DNA of 64,000 nucleotides from an uncultured Paracoccaceae bacterium (GCA_947503775.1 CANNFE010000006.1:182508-246507), one strand, 5' to 3'; positions 32,025-44,153 are shown, counted from the stretch's first letter. Numbers and translations: made by a program. The notes: generated by a model from the letters alone, not told the origin.

Positions 32025-33701
32025 TCAGGCGGCCAGACCCAGCTTGTAGACATGGATCTCGAAGGTCGGATGCGCGTCGGCTCCGACCACGTTCGGTGCC
32101 GCGTGGCGATAGATCGAGCGCCAGTAGGGCTGAATGACGACGCCCTCCTCAAGCAGGATCGTCTGGATCTCGGCCATGATCTCGCGGCGGGTATCGGCAT
32201 CCGAGATGGCCATCGCCTCGTTCAGCTTGGCGTCGAAGTCGGGATTGGAGAACCCGCTTTCGTTCCAGGCTTCGCCGGATCTGTAGGCCAGCGCCAGAAC
32301 CTGCACTCCCAGCGGTCGCTGTGCCCAGTCGGTGGTCGAGAACGGGTATTTCGTCCAGTCGTTCCAGAAGGTTGCCCCCGGAAGGATCGTTCGCGTCACG
32401 TTGATCCCGGCATCGCGAAGTTGAGCGGCGACGCTGTCTGACGTGTCGCGCCGCCAATTGTCGTCGATAGAGATCAGCTCATGCTCGAAATCGGCCATGC
32501 CAGCCTCTTCCATGAGAGCGAGCGCCTGAGCGGGATCGTAAGGCAGCCGCTCGACATCGGCATATTCAGGATGGATCGGGCAGACATGGAAGTTGTTGGC
32601 GACCTCGCCCAGACCCGCATACCCCAATTCGAGACAGATCGAGTTGTCGACCGCCATGGCGAGCGCCCGGCGCACGCGGGGGTCGGCATAAGGGGTCTGC
32701 CCGCCCACTTCGGCTGTCTGGTTGGTCCGGATGCAAAGGGTGTTTGCGGTCACGGCTTCGGATCTGGTCCATTCGATCGTGTCCATCAGCTCTACGAATT
32801 CGCCGAGGCTCTCGTAGACCATATCGACCTCGCCCGCATCGGCAGCGGCGAAATGGGCGGCCTGATCGGTGCCCAGATCGACGAAGCGGATCTCGTCGAG
32901 AAAGGCGCCGCCATAGCCTTCGGTGCGGGCGCCCCACCAGTCGTGATCGGTGTTCTTGAGCAGGACCGCCTCGATGCCGACAGTATACTCGCCGGGCAGG
33001 TAGGGTCCGGTTCCGACGGGATTAGCGAGCGGATCGTCGCCGGAGAAACTTTGCGGGACGATGGCGGCCGGGTAGTCCGAGAAACCGGCAATCAAGGTGA
33101 TGTCGGCCGTGCCCGGGCGCAGAATGAGCGTCGTTGGATCGACAACCTCAATGGCCCCGTCGAGGAGGGTTCCGGTCTCGCTGTCGATCAGCGACGCCAT
33201 GCGCGAGGCCATGGAATTGCCCTCGACCGCCATGTCGCACCAGCGGGTGATATTGAAGGCGACGTCCTCGGCGGTGAAGTCGCTCCCGTCGTTCCAGGTC
33301 ACGCCAGGGCGGACGTTCAGCGTGTACTCGGTGGCATCGTCATTCACCTCCCAGCTTTCGAGGAGCATACCGCGAATGGTACCATCGCGCTGATACTCAA
33401 CGAGATATTCAAGCCAGCCGCGCGTGTAATTCGACATCTGAGGCCAGTCATAGGTGCGCGGATCCTTGAGGGCGCGAACATCCTGCTGGATGCGCAGCGT
33501 CCCGCCGTTCTGGGCGTGTGCCTCTGCACGGGCTGGGCTTTGCAAGCCAAGAAGGCCATAGGCGGCGGTCGAGGTCAGGCCAAGCGCGGTCGCGCGGGTC
33601 AGAAACTCGCGGCGCGACAGATGCCCCTCCTTGTGTTCGGAGGCAAAAAGCTTAGCGGCGGGGTGGGAAAGCGGGCGGCGCGTCATCGGGATCTCCGTCA
33701 T
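32025..33701 (-). CDS. ABC transporter substrate-binding protein (peptide/opine-type)
   Basis: Tat-like [28 protein letters not shown]_bac_5 pattern. Confidence 0.88.
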   Translation of the reverse strand: MTEIPMTRRPLSHPAAKLFASEHKEGHLSRREFLTRATALGLTSTAAYGLLGLQSPARAEAHAQNGGTLRIQQDVRALKDPRTYDWPQMSNYTRGWLEYLVEYQRDGTIRGMLLESWEVNDDATEYTLNVRPGVTWNDGSDFTAEDVAFNITRWCDMAVEGNSMASRMASLIDSETGTLLDGAIEVVDPTTLILRPGTADITLIAGFSDYPAAIVPQSFSGDDPLANPVGTGPYLPGEYTVGIEAVLLKNTDHDWWGARTEGYGGAFLDEIRFVDLGTDQAAHFAAADAGEVDMVYESLGEFVELMDTIEWTRSEAVTANTLCIRTNQTAEVGGQTPYADPRVRRALAMAVDNSICLELGYAGLGEVANNFHVCPIHPEYADVERLPYDPAQALALMEEAGMADFEHELISIDDNWRRDTSDSVAAQLRDAGINVTRTILPGATFWNDWTKYPFSTTDWAQRPLGVQVLALAYRSGEAWNESGFSNPDFDAKLNEAMAISDADTRREIMAEIQTILLEEGVVIQPYWRSIYRHAAPNVVGADAHPTFEIHVYKLGLAA

Positions 33702-33858
33702 GACGTGAATTGACGCCTCACCGTTGAAGCGCCTCGCCACAAAGATGATAGCGGAGGTTTGATCCTCGGCAACGCGGCGGCAGGCCGCTCTGTCGCTTGA
33801 CGCCGCGAGGCCAAGGGCGCACGGTCCGCGCAACAAAAAGACCAAGCAGAGCATCTTT

Positions 33859-35137
33859 ATGTCAGGCAGTCCTCCTCCTTTTTCGCGATTCGAATGGATG
33901 ATCGCGTGGCGATACATTCGCGCCCGCCGCGCCGAAGGGGGCGTGTCGACCATGACGTGGATCAGCCTGATCGGGATCACGCTGGCGGTCTTTGCCCTGA
34001 TCGCGGTGCTGGCCGTAAGATCCGGATTTCGTTCGGAATTCGTCGGAACGATCCTTGGTGCGAACGCCCATGTGAGCGTCTACAATATCCCCGTGGTCGA
34101 TGCCGCCGGGGCGCTGGACCGGACCATTTCCGACTACGAGGCGCGGGCCGGGCAACTGACCGAGGTGCCGGGCGTGATCCGGGCCGCCCCGGTCGTCAAA
34201 GGCGAGGTGATGGCCAATCACTTGCAGGAAAGCACCTTTGTTCAGGTCTTCGGGATGACTGGAGAGGATTTGAGCGACATCCCCCGGATCGTCGATCCGA
34301 TTACCTCGCGCGGCGATCTGGACCGATATGACGAAGGTGTCGCAATCGGAAGCGGGATTGCCGCCGAACTCGGCCTGCGGCTGGGCGACCGGATCGAGCT
34401 GGTGTCGAATACCGGGCCGATCACACCGATGGGCCGGGGGCTGAGGCGGAACTTTTACGAGGTCGTCTTCATCTTCAGTGCGGGCCGGTACGATATCGAT
34501 CGCACCCGGGTCTACATGCCCCTTGCCGCGGCGCAGAGCATGTTCAACCGCGAAGGACGGGTCGACGAGATCGAGGTGATGGTCGAGGCGCCCGAGGAGA
34601 TCGATACGCTGCGTCCGTCCCTGATGGAAGCGCTTGGCCCCCAGGGGCAGATCTTTACCTGGCGCGAGGCCTATTCGTCCTTCCTTCGGGCGCTGGCGGT
34701 CGAAGACAACGTGATGTTCGTGATCCTGTCGATCCTCGTTCTGATCGCGTCGATGAACATCATTTCGGGGCTGATCATGCTGGTCAAGAACAAGGGGCGC
34801 GATATCGGGATCCTGCGGACCATGGGATTGACACAAGGCTCTGTCTTGAGGGTCTTTTTCCTTTGCGGGGCCAGTATCGGAACGATCGGGACGGTCTGCG
34901 GCGTGATCCTGGGATGCCTGTTCGCGATCTATATCGATCCGATCTTCTCGGCGGTGAACTACATCGCGGGGGGTGGGGTCTGGGATCCGTCGATCCGCGG
35001 CATCTACAACCTGCCGGCAGAGCTGCATCTGGAGGATGTGTTGTCGGCGGTGGCGCTGTCGCTGGGGCTGAGCTGGACGATCACCTATTTCCCGGCACGT
35101 CGGGCGGCGCGCATGAACCCGGTCGAGGCGCTTCGGT

Positions 35138-35145
<8 letters not shown>
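33859..35145 (+). CDS. Lipoprotein-releasing ABC transporter permease LolC/LolE
   Basis: [43 protein letters not shown] end. Confidence 0.93.
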
Positions 35146-35815
<670 letters not shown>

Positions 35816-35883
35816 CGCGGCAGGCCAGCGGCCGGTTTCGGGAGCGCCGCCAAATGGCCTTTGCGAGAGCCGTCATCCGCCGG

Positions 35884-36612
35884 TCAGCCGGACGGGGACC
35901 TGATTTCGACGGTTTCCGGTTCAGCCGGCATATCGCCCTCGATCATCGGCGGCTCGTCCCATCCGGCCTGGTGATGCGCACTGTGCCAGAACATCCATTC
36001 ATGCCAGCTTGACCGGGCAAACGCCGCGTGCATGGCCGGGCGGAGGGTTTGATCCGCGCTCTCGCCGAGCCGGTCGGTGAGGTCGAGCATCGCCTGCACT
36101 GAGGTCTCGAAGTCCTCGCTGGCATAGGTTTCGATCCAGGCGCGATAGGGGTGGTCTGCCGCGGCGGTTGCGTGAATGAATTGCCCGACGCGGTGATAGA
36201 TCCAGAAACACGGCAACAAAGCCGCGACCGCGACGGGGAAGGGATCGACAGCGGCCGATCGGATCAGGAACGACACATAGTGATCGCAGGCGCGAGAGGG
36301 CGGCGTTGCGGCAAAGGTCTCGGGCGAGATGCCGAAGCGTGCCATGTAGTCGCCGTGCAACTGCCGTTCGACCGCGATCGCGCCGTTCGCCGATCCGGCC
36401 AGTTGCGCGATGTCAGGAGAGTGCGGCGCGCGGGATGCCGTCATGGCAAGCGCGCGGGCGAACCCTTCGAGGTAGTGCGCATCCTGAACGATATAGCCTT
36501 GAAACGTCGCCTCCGGCAGGGTGCCCGCCGCCAGTTCCGCATTGAACGGCATCGTCAGGATTGCCTTCTGCAGCGGGGCTGTCCGAGCCCAAGTCTCTTC
36601 GGTAAAGCTCAT
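35884..36612 (-). CDS. tenA: TenA family aminopyrimidine hydrolase/thiaminase II
   Basis: FQGYIVQDAHYLEGFARALA; last gene of thi cluster. Confidence 0.9.
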   Translation of the reverse strand: MSFTEETWARTAPLQKAILTMPFNAELAAGTLPEATFQGYIVQDAHYLEGFARALAMTASRAPHSPDIAQLAGSANGAIAVERQLHGDYMARFGISPETFAATPPSRACDHYVSFLIRSAAVDPFPVAVAALLPCFWIYHRVGQFIHATAAADHPYRAWIETYASEDFETSVQAMLDLTDRLGESADQTLRPAMHAAFARSSWHEWMFWHSAHHQAGWDEPPMIEGDMPAEPETVEIRSPSG

Positions 36613-37415
36613 GAGGGATCCTTTGGGTGATGGTCATGGAAATGATGGATGGGGCCGTGGCCGCCCCCGACCGTCAGGTGGTCCGCAGCCGCAATGGCGC
36701 CGGCGACGAACGCCTTGGCCCGGCGGGCGGCGACCGGCGGCGCGTCGCCCGCGCCGACCCGCGCGGCGAGCGCCGAGGACAGCGAACAGCCTGTGCCATG
36801 CGTGTTGCGCGTCTCGATGCGGGGCGCGGTCAGTTCGGTGACGCCCTCGGGCTCGATCAGAAGATCGGTGGCCGGACCCGCAAGATGTCCGCCTTTGATC
36901 AGGATGGCGCCGCAGCCGGCCTCGAGCAGCTTTGCGCCCTGATCGCGCATGGCTGAGATGTCGGCAGCCTCTGCGACGCCGAGCAGATCCGCGGCTTCGG
37001 GCAGGTTCGGTGTCAGGATCGCGGCGCGGGGCAAGAGGCGTGTGCGCAACGCCTCGACAGCCTCTGGCGCCAGCAGCCGGTCGCCCCCCTTGGCCACCAT
37101 GACCGGGTCTAGGATCACAGGCGCCTCCAGCCCGTCCAGCGCCTCGGCAACAGCATCAATGGTTGCGGCATTGCCCAACATCCCGATCTTGATCGCATCG
37201 ATGCGGATATCCGCGCGGATGGCCGCGATCTGGGCGAGGACCATCCGGGGCTCGACCATCTGCACCGCGCTGACGCCGCGCGTATTCTGGGCCGTCAATG
37301 CGGTGAGCGCTGCCATCGCATAGCCGCCATTGGCCGAGATCGCCTTGATATCGGCCTGAATACCGGCGCCGCCCGAGGGATCAGAGCCGGCGATTGAGAG
37401 GATGTTGGGGATCAT
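36609..37415 (-). CDS. thiD: Hydroxymethylpyrimidine/phosphomethylpyrimidine kinase
   Basis: MIPNILSIAGSDPSGGAGIQADIKAISANGGYAMAA; DPVMVAKGG; HGTGCSLSSALAA. Confidence 0.95.
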   Translation of the reverse strand: MIPNILSIAGSDPSGGAGIQADIKAISANGGYAMAALTALTAQNTRGVSAVQMVEPRMVLAQIAAIRADIRIDAIKIGMLGNAATIDAVAEALDGLEAPVILDPVMVAKGGDRLLAPEAVEALRTRLLPRAAILTPNLPEAADLLGVAEAADISAMRDQGAKLLEAGCGAILIKGGHLAGPATDLLIEPEGVTELTAPRIETRNTHGTGCSLSSALAARVGAGDAPPVAARRAKAFVAGAIAAADHLTVGGGHGPIHHFHDHHPKDPS

Positions 37416-38026
37416 GCATGGCTCCATTCGGTAAGCAGAATGCGGGCGGCGGCTTTGGGATCGGCGGCCCGCGAGATGGCTGAGACGACGGCGAGCCCGG
37501 CGCAGCCCGCCGCTTTCAGGGCAGCCGTGTCGGAGGCCGAGAGCCCGCCGATCGCAAGACAGGGCAGGCCCGCGGCGCGGACGATCCGGGCGAGGCCGCC
37601 AAGCCCGAGGGGGGGCGCATGATCGGCTTTGGAGGCGGTCTTTCGGACAGGGCCCACGCCCAGATAGTCGATGCAATCGGGCGGGATGGCGGCAAGCTGG
37701 TCTTCGGCCTCGACCGAGAGGCCAAGCACGGCCTCGGGTCCGATGCGGGCGCGGGCCGCGCGCGGATCGCCATCGGACTGGCCGATATGGAGGCCATGGG
37801 CGCCGACAGCCCGCGCAACCTCGATGCGGTCGTTGACGATGAGTCGTGCGCCAAAGGGGGCGATCCGGGCCGCGACCGTGCGGGCCAACGCCGCGAAGGA
37901 CCGGTCGTCCAGCGTCTTGTGGCGCAGCTGGATCCACCCCGCACCGCCGCGCGCGGCCCGTTCGGCCTGCTCGGGGACGGGCAGCGGTGCGTCCGCATCC
38001 GTAATGAAACACAGAGGCGGGATCAT
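37412..38026 (-). CDS. thiE: Thiamine phosphate synthase
   Basis: WIQLRHK; LIVNDRIEVARAVGAHGLHIGQSD. Confidence 0.93.
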   Translation of the reverse strand: MIPPLCFITDADAPLPVPEQAERAARGGAGWIQLRHKTLDDRSFAALARTVAARIAPFGARLIVNDRIEVARAVGAHGLHIGQSDGDPRAARARIGPEAVLGLSVEAEDQLAAIPPDCIDYLGVGPVRKTASKADHAPPLGLGGLARIVRAAGLPCLAIGGLSASDTAALKAAGCAGLAVVSAISRAADPKAAARILLTEWSHA

Positions 38027-38811
38027 GCCGCTTCGATCCGGGCCATGGCGTCGATGTCCGGCCCGCGCAAGCTGTGCAACGCGTCGAGAAAGGCGACCTG
38101 AAAGCTGCCCGGCCCATCCGCTTGGCGGGCGGCAACCTCGCCTGCCACGCCGTAATAGGCCAGCGCGGCGACGGTGCCTTCAAAGGCGGGCGCAGCTGCA
38201 GCGAAGGCGCCGACCACGCCCGTGAGCGCGCAGCCCAGAGCGGTCACGCACGGCATCATCGGATCGCCGTTCGAAAGGCGAGCCGACCGCCTGCCATCTG
38301 TGACGAAGTCCACCGGGCCGGTCACGGCAACAACCGCGCCCGACCGGCGCGCCAGATCAAGCGCGCCCTCTTCGGCTACGGCCACCGCGTCGGTCGCATC
38401 CGCGCCCCGGCCCTGCGCGGCGGCGCCTGAGAGGGCCAGGATCTCGGATGCGTTGGCACGGATGATCGTCGGGGACAGATCCAGCAGCCGCGCACCGACC
38501 GTTCGGCGAAGCGCCGTGGCGCCCAGCGCCACGGGATCGAGCACCCAGGGACGGCCACGCTGTCCTGCCGTGCTGGCCGCCAGAACCATGCAGTCGGCCC
38601 ATTCGGTATCGAGCGTGCCGATATTGATCGTCACCGCCGAGGCCAGACCGGCAAACTCCTCCACCTCCTCGCGCGCATGGACCATGGCAGGAGAGGCCCC
38701 TGCAGCGAGCATGACATTGGCCATCACGTTCATTGCGACGAAATTGGTGATGTTCTGCACCAGCGGGGTCGCAGCGCGCATGGCATCCAAGTGCCGGGAG
38801 GGTTGGATCAT
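38023..38811 (-). CDS. thiM: Hydroxyethylthiazole kinase
   Basis: PLVQNITNFVAMNVMANVMLAAGASPAM; VLDPVALGAT. Confidence 0.94.
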   Translation of the reverse strand: MIQPSRHLDAMRAATPLVQNITNFVAMNVMANVMLAAGASPAMVHAREEVEEFAGLASAVTINIGTLDTEWADCMVLAASTAGQRGRPWVLDPVALGATALRRTVGARLLDLSPTIIRANASEILALSGAAAQGRGADATDAVAVAEEGALDLARRSGAVVAVTGPVDFVTDGRRSARLSNGDPMMPCVTALGCALTGVVGAFAAAAPAFEGTVAALAYYGVAGEVAARQADGPGSFQVAFLDALHSLRGPDIDAMARIEAA

Positions 38812-38867
38812 GTGTGGTCCTCCATCTTTGAACGGAGGACGCGGGACGGCATGGATCACGCCGATCG

Positions 38868-38962
38868 TCGCGCAACTTCCTCCGCCGGTATGAGCCGGGT
38901 CAGGTTCCAAGGGTACGTCTCAACCCGGCCGATGCCGGATGCCCCTGTTGCACCTTCCAACG
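38868..38962 (-). promoter_or_regulatory. TPP riboswitch (THI element) upstream of thiM
   Basis: Minus strand ...GGGTTGAGACGTACCCTTGGAACCTGACCCGGCTCATACCGGCGGAGGAAG: near-consensus THI core. Confidence 0.93.
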
Positions 38963-39269
38963 TCGACGGGTTCAGGCGGAATGTCAACGCGGCGAACGGC
39001 CCGATGCGGAGCGCGCGGAGGAGGCGCCTTCACGAGCCTCCGGACGAAAAACGGCTACCATAAGGGGGGGGCGCATCTCAGGAGGCTTGGCCATCTTCAT
39101 AGAAGACAGTCGGCCGGTCCTGAGCCGAGGGCGTTGCCGAACTCTATCCGCCCCGCAGCATCCAAGCCGTTATCTCTTCGCCCGTCAGCCCGTGGATTCG
39201 CTTGCTGATGACCCTGATTTATCCGCTCGATCGCCGTCGGTCGACGCGCATCTGATGGGATGAAATCTC

Positions 39270-39344
<75 letters not shown>

Positions 39345-39427
39345 ATCGGTGCGGGGACCTACCTCCAATAGATCAACCGCGCAAGCCCTGACTGGACGCT
39401 TTTTGGCCCGCTTGATAGGGACCTTTC

Positions 39428-39595
39428 ATGAGCCAGAAGAGTTCGTCAAATAAAGCGTCCGCCAGCCAAGAGCCGGCCAAGGCGACTGAAACGGACCGTG
39501 AGGCGCGGCTGAAGGCTGCTCTCAAGGCCAATCTTGCGCGCCGGAAGGCCCAAAAGCGTGCAAGAGGCGATGGGCAAGAGCAGGACGAAGGATAA
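39428..39595 (+). CDS. Small basic hypothetical protein (55 aa)
   Basis: Read directly: MSQKSSSNKASASQEPAKATETDREARLKAALKANLARRKAQKRARGDGQEQDEG*, just upstream of murA. Confidence 0.65.
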   Translation: MSQKSSSNKASASQEPAKATETDREARLKAALKANLARRKAQKRARGDGQEQDEG

Positions 39596-39601
39596 ACAGA
39601 C

Positions 39602-40867
39602 ATGGATTCGATACTGGTACGCGGCGGCAAGAGCCTGTCGGGGCAAATTCCGATCGCAGGGGCCAAGAATGCCTGTCTGACGCTGATGCCGGCGACGCTG
39701 CTCAGCGAGGAGCCCCTGACGCTGACCAATGCGCCGCGTCTGAGCGATATCAAGACGATGTCGACACTGCTGGAATCGCTCGGGGCCGAAGTGACGTCTA
39801 TGCAGGACGGTAAGGTTCTGGCGATGTCCTCGCACGATATCACGAGCACGCGCGCCGAATACGACATCGTTCGGAAGATGCGCGCCTCTATTCTGGTTCT
39901 GGGGCCGTTATTGGCCCGGTTTGGCGAGGCCACCGTCTCTTTGCCGGGGGGATGCGCGATTGGCGCGCGTCCTGTGGATTTGCATCTGTCTGGGCTTGAA
40001 GCCTTGGGCGCGACGCTGGATCTCGAGGACGGCTATGTTCACGCCAAGGCGGCGGGCGGGCTGAAAGGAGGGCGCGTGCAGCTTGCCTTTGCCAGCGTCG
40101 GCGCGACCGAGAATATCCTGATGGCCGCGACCCTGGCCAAGGGAACGTCGGTCATCGAGAACGCCGCGCGCGAGCCGGAAATCGTCGATCTGGCCCGATG
40201 CCTTCGCGCGATGGGGGCCCAGATCGACGGCGAGGGAAGCTCGACGATCACCGTGCAGGGGGTCGACCGGCTTCATGGGGCGACCCACCAGGTCGTCACG
40301 GACCGGATCGAGCTTGGAACCTACATGCTGGCGCCCGCCTTTGCGGGCGGGGAAGTCGAATGCCTGGGCGGGCGGATCGAGCTGGTCGAAGCCTTCGTCG
40401 ACAAGATCCGCGCCGCCGGGCTCGAGGTGACCGAGACGGAGCACGGTCTCAAAGTTGCACGCGCCAACGGACGCGTCCGCGCCGTCGATGTCACGACCGA
40501 GCCGTTTCCTGGCTTTCCGACGGACCTTCAGGCGCAGATGATGGCGATGCTTTGCCTTGCCGAGGGGACCAGCACGCTGGAAGAGAAGATCTTCGAGAAC
40601 CGGTTCATGCATGCGCCCGAGCTTCAGCGGATGGGAGCCAAGATCGATGTGCGCGGAGGCACGGCCAAGGTCACGGGGGTCGACAACCTGCGCGGCGCGC
40701 CGGTCATGGCGACGGATCTCAGGGCATCGGTGTCGCTGATCCTCGCCGGTCTCGCGGCAGAGGGGGAAACCCGCGTGAACCGGGTCTATCATCTGGATCG
40801 CGGATACGAGAATGTAGAGCGCAAGCTGGGGGCCCTGGGGGCGGATATCGAACGGATCAGTGAATGA
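39602..40867 (+). CDS. murA: UDP-N-acetylglucosamine 1-carboxyvinyltransferase
   Basis: [34 protein letters not shown]. Confidence 0.96.
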   Translation: MDSILVRGGKSLSGQIPIAGAKNACLTLMPATLLSEEPLTLTNAPRLSDIKTMSTLLESLGAEVTSMQDGKVLAMSSHDITSTRAEYDIVRKMRASILVLGPLLARFGEATVSLPGGCAIGARPVDLHLSGLEALGATLDLEDGYVHAKAAGGLKGGRVQLAFASVGATENILMAATLAKGTSVIENAAREPEIVDLARCLRAMGAQIDGEGSSTITVQGVDRLHGATHQVVTDRIELGTYMLAPAFAGGEVECLGGRIELVEAFVDKIRAAGLEVTETEHGLKVARANGRVRAVDVTTEPFPGFPTDLQAQMMAMLCLAEGTSTLEEKIFENRFMHAPELQRMGAKIDVRGGTAKVTGVDNLRGAPVMATDLRASVSLILAGLAAEGETRVNRVYHLDRGYENVERKLGALGADIERISE

Positions 40868-41337
40868 CGGATGCGAGTTTTGCCGACGGTGCCGAAAAAC
40901 CGCTTAGGCTTGTGGCGCGGGACAGCGGGGATCTGGAAGTCATCTCCTCGCTTTTGCAGGACGCCGTCTTTCCAGCCGAGGAAATGCTCTGGAAGGCGTC
41001 CGAGCGGCGTTTTGCCATCCTTCTCAATCGGTTCCGCTGGGAAGATAAACCGGCTGCCGAACGGCGCGGCCGCGATTTTGAGCGGGTGCAGGCCGTTCTT
41101 GCATTCGAGGATGTGACCGGCGTCGCCTCCCAAGGTGTGGTGAGAGATGCCGATACGATCCTGTCGCTTTTGACGATCGAGTTCGAGCCGGGCGCGGATG
41201 GGACAGGCGCGGTTCTCCTGACATTGGCCGGGGACGGTGCGATCCGGATCGAGGTCGAGGCGCTTGAAGTGCTGCTGCGCGACGTGACGCGGCCTTATCG
41301 CGCGCCCTCCCGGAAGGCGCCGGAGCATGACGTTTGA
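40864..41337 (+). CDS. DUF2948 family protein
   Basis: [27 protein letters not shown]; overlaps murA stop. Confidence 0.8.
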   Translation: MTDASFADGAEKPLRLVARDSGDLEVISSLLQDAVFPAEEMLWKASERRFAILLNRFRWEDKPAAERRGRDFERVQAVLAFEDVTGVASQGVVRDADTILSLLTIEFEPGADGTGAVLLTLAGDGAIRIEVEALEVLLRDVTRPYRAPSRKAPEHDV

Positions 41338-41836
41338 GATCCGGACGCTCGGGCCGGAGGATCTTGCGGACTGGCGCTCGATCCGGCTGGAGGCGCTCGA
41401 GACTGTTCCCGAAGCCTTTCTGACGACCTACGCGGAAGAGCGGGCGCGGACGGATGAAGACGTTGCCGACTTTCTGACCGCTGGCACCATCCGCGGCGCG
41501 TTTGCCAAGGCTGAATTGGCGGCGGTCGTCGCCTTCATCCCGCACAAACGGACGGCTTGCCGTCACAGGGCCGAGATCGGTGCTTTCTACGCCAGGCCCG
41601 ACCATCGCAGGGCAGCTGTCTCGCGGGTCTTGTTCGACTGCGTCATTCAAGAGGCGAGAGAACGTGATTTTCTTCAGCTCGAGCTTTATGTCGCCGAAGA
41701 CAACACGCGCGCGATCCGGTTCTACGAACGCTACGGTTTCAAGTGGCAAGGTCGCGTGCCCCGCGCCGTCAGGCTAGGGGATCGGTGGCAGGACGATCAT
41801 TTCTATGTGCTGACGCTGACGCAAGGCGCGCCTTGA
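41327..41836 (+). CDS. GNAT N-acetyltransferase
   Basis: GNAT motif (LELYVAEDNTRAIRFYERYGFKWQG). Confidence 0.85.
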   Translation: MTFEIRTLGPEDLADWRSIRLEALETVPEAFLTTYAEERARTDEDVADFLTAGTIRGAFAKAELAAVVAFIPHKRTACRHRAEIGAFYARPDHRRAAVSRVLFDCVIQEARERDFLQLELYVAEDNTRAIRFYERYGFKWQGRVPRAVRLGDRWQDDHFYVLTLTQGAP

Positions 41837-41867
41837 GCCGCCGATGGCGCGCGGGTAAGAGCGGATC

Positions 41868-43169
41868 ATGCCTCAGTTTCTTTACGCCGACGCCCCTGAC
41901 TTCGAGACTGCCTTTACCGGGCTGCTGACCGCCAAGCGCGAGGACAGCCCCGATGTCGATGATGCTGTCGCGGCGATCATCGCCGATGTGCGCGCGCGCG
42001 GTGACGCGGCTGTGATCGAGCTGACCTTGAAATTCGATCGGCTCGATCTGACCTCCGCAACGCTCGCCTTCACGCCGGCCGAGATCGACGCCGAAGTGGC
42101 CAAGGTCGGCAAAGAGGATCGCGCGGCGCTTGATCTGGCCGCAGAGCGGATCGAGGCCTATCACGGACGGCAGATGCCCCCAAACGAAAGCTGGGTGGAT
42201 GACACGGGCGCGCGGCTGGGTTGGCGATGGGGCGCTGTGGATGCGGCTGGCCTCTATGTGCCGGGGGGGCTGGCGAGCTATCCCTCGAGCGTCTTGATGA
42301 ATGCGATCCCGGCGCGGGTCGCTGGCGTTGCGCGCGTTGCAATGTGCTGCCCGACGCCCGATGGCGCGGTCAATCCGCTGGTTCTGGCGGCGGCGCGGAT
42401 CTCGGGGGTCGAGACGGTGTACCGGATGGGCGGCGCGCAGGCGATTGCAGCGCTGGCCTATGGCACCCAGACCGTCCGGGCGGTCGATAAGATCACCGGG
42501 CCGGGCAACGCCTATGTGGCTGCGGCCAAGCGGCGTGTCTTCGGCAAGGTCGGGATCGACATGATTGCCGGGCCGTCCGAAGTGCTGGTGATTGCCGATG
42601 AGACCGCCGATGCGGACTGGATCGCGCTCGATCTGTTGAGCCAGGCCGAACATGACGAGAGCGCGCAATCGATCCTGATCACGACCGACGCAGCCTTGGG
42701 GAAGGCCGTGGGCGCCGCGGTGGATCGGCATCTGAAGACCCTGCAGCGCAGGGCGATTGCGGGGGCCAGTTGGCGCGATTTCGGGGCGATCATCGTCGTG
42801 CGCGATCTTGAGGAGGCGGCCCGGCTCTCGGACCGGATCGCGCCGGAGCATCTTGAGCTCTGCGTCGAGGATCCCGATGCGCTCGCCGAGCGGATCACCC
42901 ATGCGGGCGCGATCTTCATCGGATCGTGGACGCCCGAAGCCGTCGGGGATTATGTCGGCGGTCCAAACCATGTCTTGCCCACCGCGCGATCGGCGCGCTT
43001 TTCCAGCGGTCTGTCCGTGCTCGATTTCCTCAAGCGAACGACATTGGCGCGAATGACGCCGGAAAGCCTTGGCGCCATCGGACCGGCGGCGGAGAGACTG
43101 GCGCAGTCCGAAAGCCTGGAGGCCCACGGGCTGAGCGTGCGCGCGCGGCTCGACAGGGTGAACCGATGA
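41868..43169 (+). CDS. hisD: Histidinol dehydrogenase
   Basis: GLYVPGGLASYPSSVLMNAIPARVAGV; DMIAGPSEVLVIAD; GPNHVLPTARSARFSSGLSV. Confidence 0.96.
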   Translation: MPQFLYADAPDFETAFTGLLTAKREDSPDVDDAVAAIIADVRARGDAAVIELTLKFDRLDLTSATLAFTPAEIDAEVAKVGKEDRAALDLAAERIEAYHGRQMPPNESWVDDTGARLGWRWGAVDAAGLYVPGGLASYPSSVLMNAIPARVAGVARVAMCCPTPDGAVNPLVLAAARISGVETVYRMGGAQAIAALAYGTQTVRAVDKITGPGNAYVAAAKRRVFGKVGIDMIAGPSEVLVIADETADADWIALDLLSQAEHDESAQSILITTDAALGKAVGAAVDRHLKTLQRRAIAGASWRDFGAIIVVRDLEEAARLSDRIAPEHLELCVEDPDALAERITHAGAIFIGSWTPEAVGDYVGGPNHVLPTARSARFSSGLSVLDFLKRTTLARMTPESLGAIGPAAERLAQSESLEAHGLSVRARLDRVNR

Positions 43170-43645
43170 GCCGGCTTGTCGATATCGCGCTCGATGACAA
43201 GGCGCTGCCGCCGCCGACGCCCGAGATCGAGCAGGAGCGGCAGGTCGCGATCTTCGATCTGCTGGAAAACAACAGTTTTGCCCTGATCGGGCGGGACGGC
43301 AGAGAGGTGCATCCGGGGCCTTACCGGATGGGACTTGCAATCCGCGATCAGCGCCTGGTCTTTGATCTTTCCGATGAAGGCGGAGCTCCGGCGGGTGCCT
43401 TTCACCTGTCGCTGGGCCCGTTCCGGCAGGTGGTGAAGGACTATTTCCAGATCTGCGAGAGTTACTTCGAGGCGGTCAAGACGCTGCCGCCCAGCCAGAT
43501 CGAAACCATCGATATGGCCAGGCGCGGGATCCACAATGAAGGCGCGCGCATCCTTCAGGAGCGGCTGGAAGGGAAAGCCAAGGTCGATGAGGATACGGCG
43601 CGGCGGCTTTTTACCCTGATCTGCGTCCTGCACTTCGGGGGCTGA
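43166..43645 (+). CDS. UPF0262 family protein
   Basis: EQERQVAIFDLLENNSFALIG; RRGIHNEGARILQERLEGK. Confidence 0.9.
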   Translation: MSRLVDIALDDKALPPPTPEIEQERQVAIFDLLENNSFALIGRDGREVHPGPYRMGLAIRDQRLVFDLSDEGGAPAGAFHLSLGPFRQVVKDYFQICESYFEAVKTLPPSQIETIDMARRGIHNEGARILQERLEGKAKVDEDTARRLFTLICVLHFGG

Positions 43646-43647
43646 GG

Positions 43648-44103
43648 GTGAAACGGCAGCTTCCCCAATCGGTCCTTTTCTGCTGCGATCACAATTCCAT
43701 CCGCTCGCCCATGGCCGAAGGCATCATGAAAAAGCTCTATGGCACGAGCTGTTACATCCAGTCGGCAGGGGTCTTCAACGATATGGAGATCGATGGATTT
43801 GCCGTCGCGGTCTGCGAGGAGATTGGGGTCGAGCTGTCGCGCCATCGCTCGCGCAGCTTCGACGAAATGGAGCAGTGGGGCGATGATCTCAGCTCGTTCG
43901 ACACGGTCATCGCGCTATCCCCCGCCAGCCAGCGTCGGGCGCTGGATCTGACGCGCAGCCATCACGTCGAGGTCGAATACTGGCCGATCCTCGATCCGTC
44001 GGGTCTCGGCGACCGGCGGGAAGACAAGCTAAGAAGCTATCGGCAAAGCCGCGACCAGATCCTGAAACGGCTTGAGGATCGCTGGATAAAGCCCGAGAGC
44101 TAA
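43648..44103 (+). CDS. Low-molecular-weight protein tyrosine phosphatase-like protein
   Basis: VLFCCDHNSIRSPMAEGIMK P-loop-like motif; GTG start. Confidence 0.85.
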   Translation: MKRQLPQSVLFCCDHNSIRSPMAEGIMKKLYGTSCYIQSAGVFNDMEIDGFAVAVCEEIGVELSRHRSRSFDEMEQWGDDLSSFDTVIALSPASQRRALDLTRSHHVEVEYWPILDPSGLGDRREDKLRSYRQSRDQILKRLEDRWIKPES

Positions 44104-44106
44104 ATG

Positions 44107-44137
44107 AAAAAGGGCCGCTCCGAAGAGCGACCCTTTG
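44107..44137 (-). terminator. Rho-independent terminator of the PRC-barrel gene
   Basis: Minus strand AAAGGGTCGCTC-TTCG-GAGCGGCCCTTTTT. Confidence 0.75.
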
Positions 44138-44153
44138 ACAGAGTTTAGATCAC

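Noticed and set aside
39060-39262. Short minus-strand fragment ISKRIHGLTGEEITAWMLRGG* near tRNA-Thr
   Set aside because: Only ~24 codons between stops; could be a decayed gene tail but no identifiable family, so not claimed.
41769-43340. 523-aa minus ORF opposite hisD
   Set aside because: Shadow ORF of hisD with Arg/Pro-rich content.
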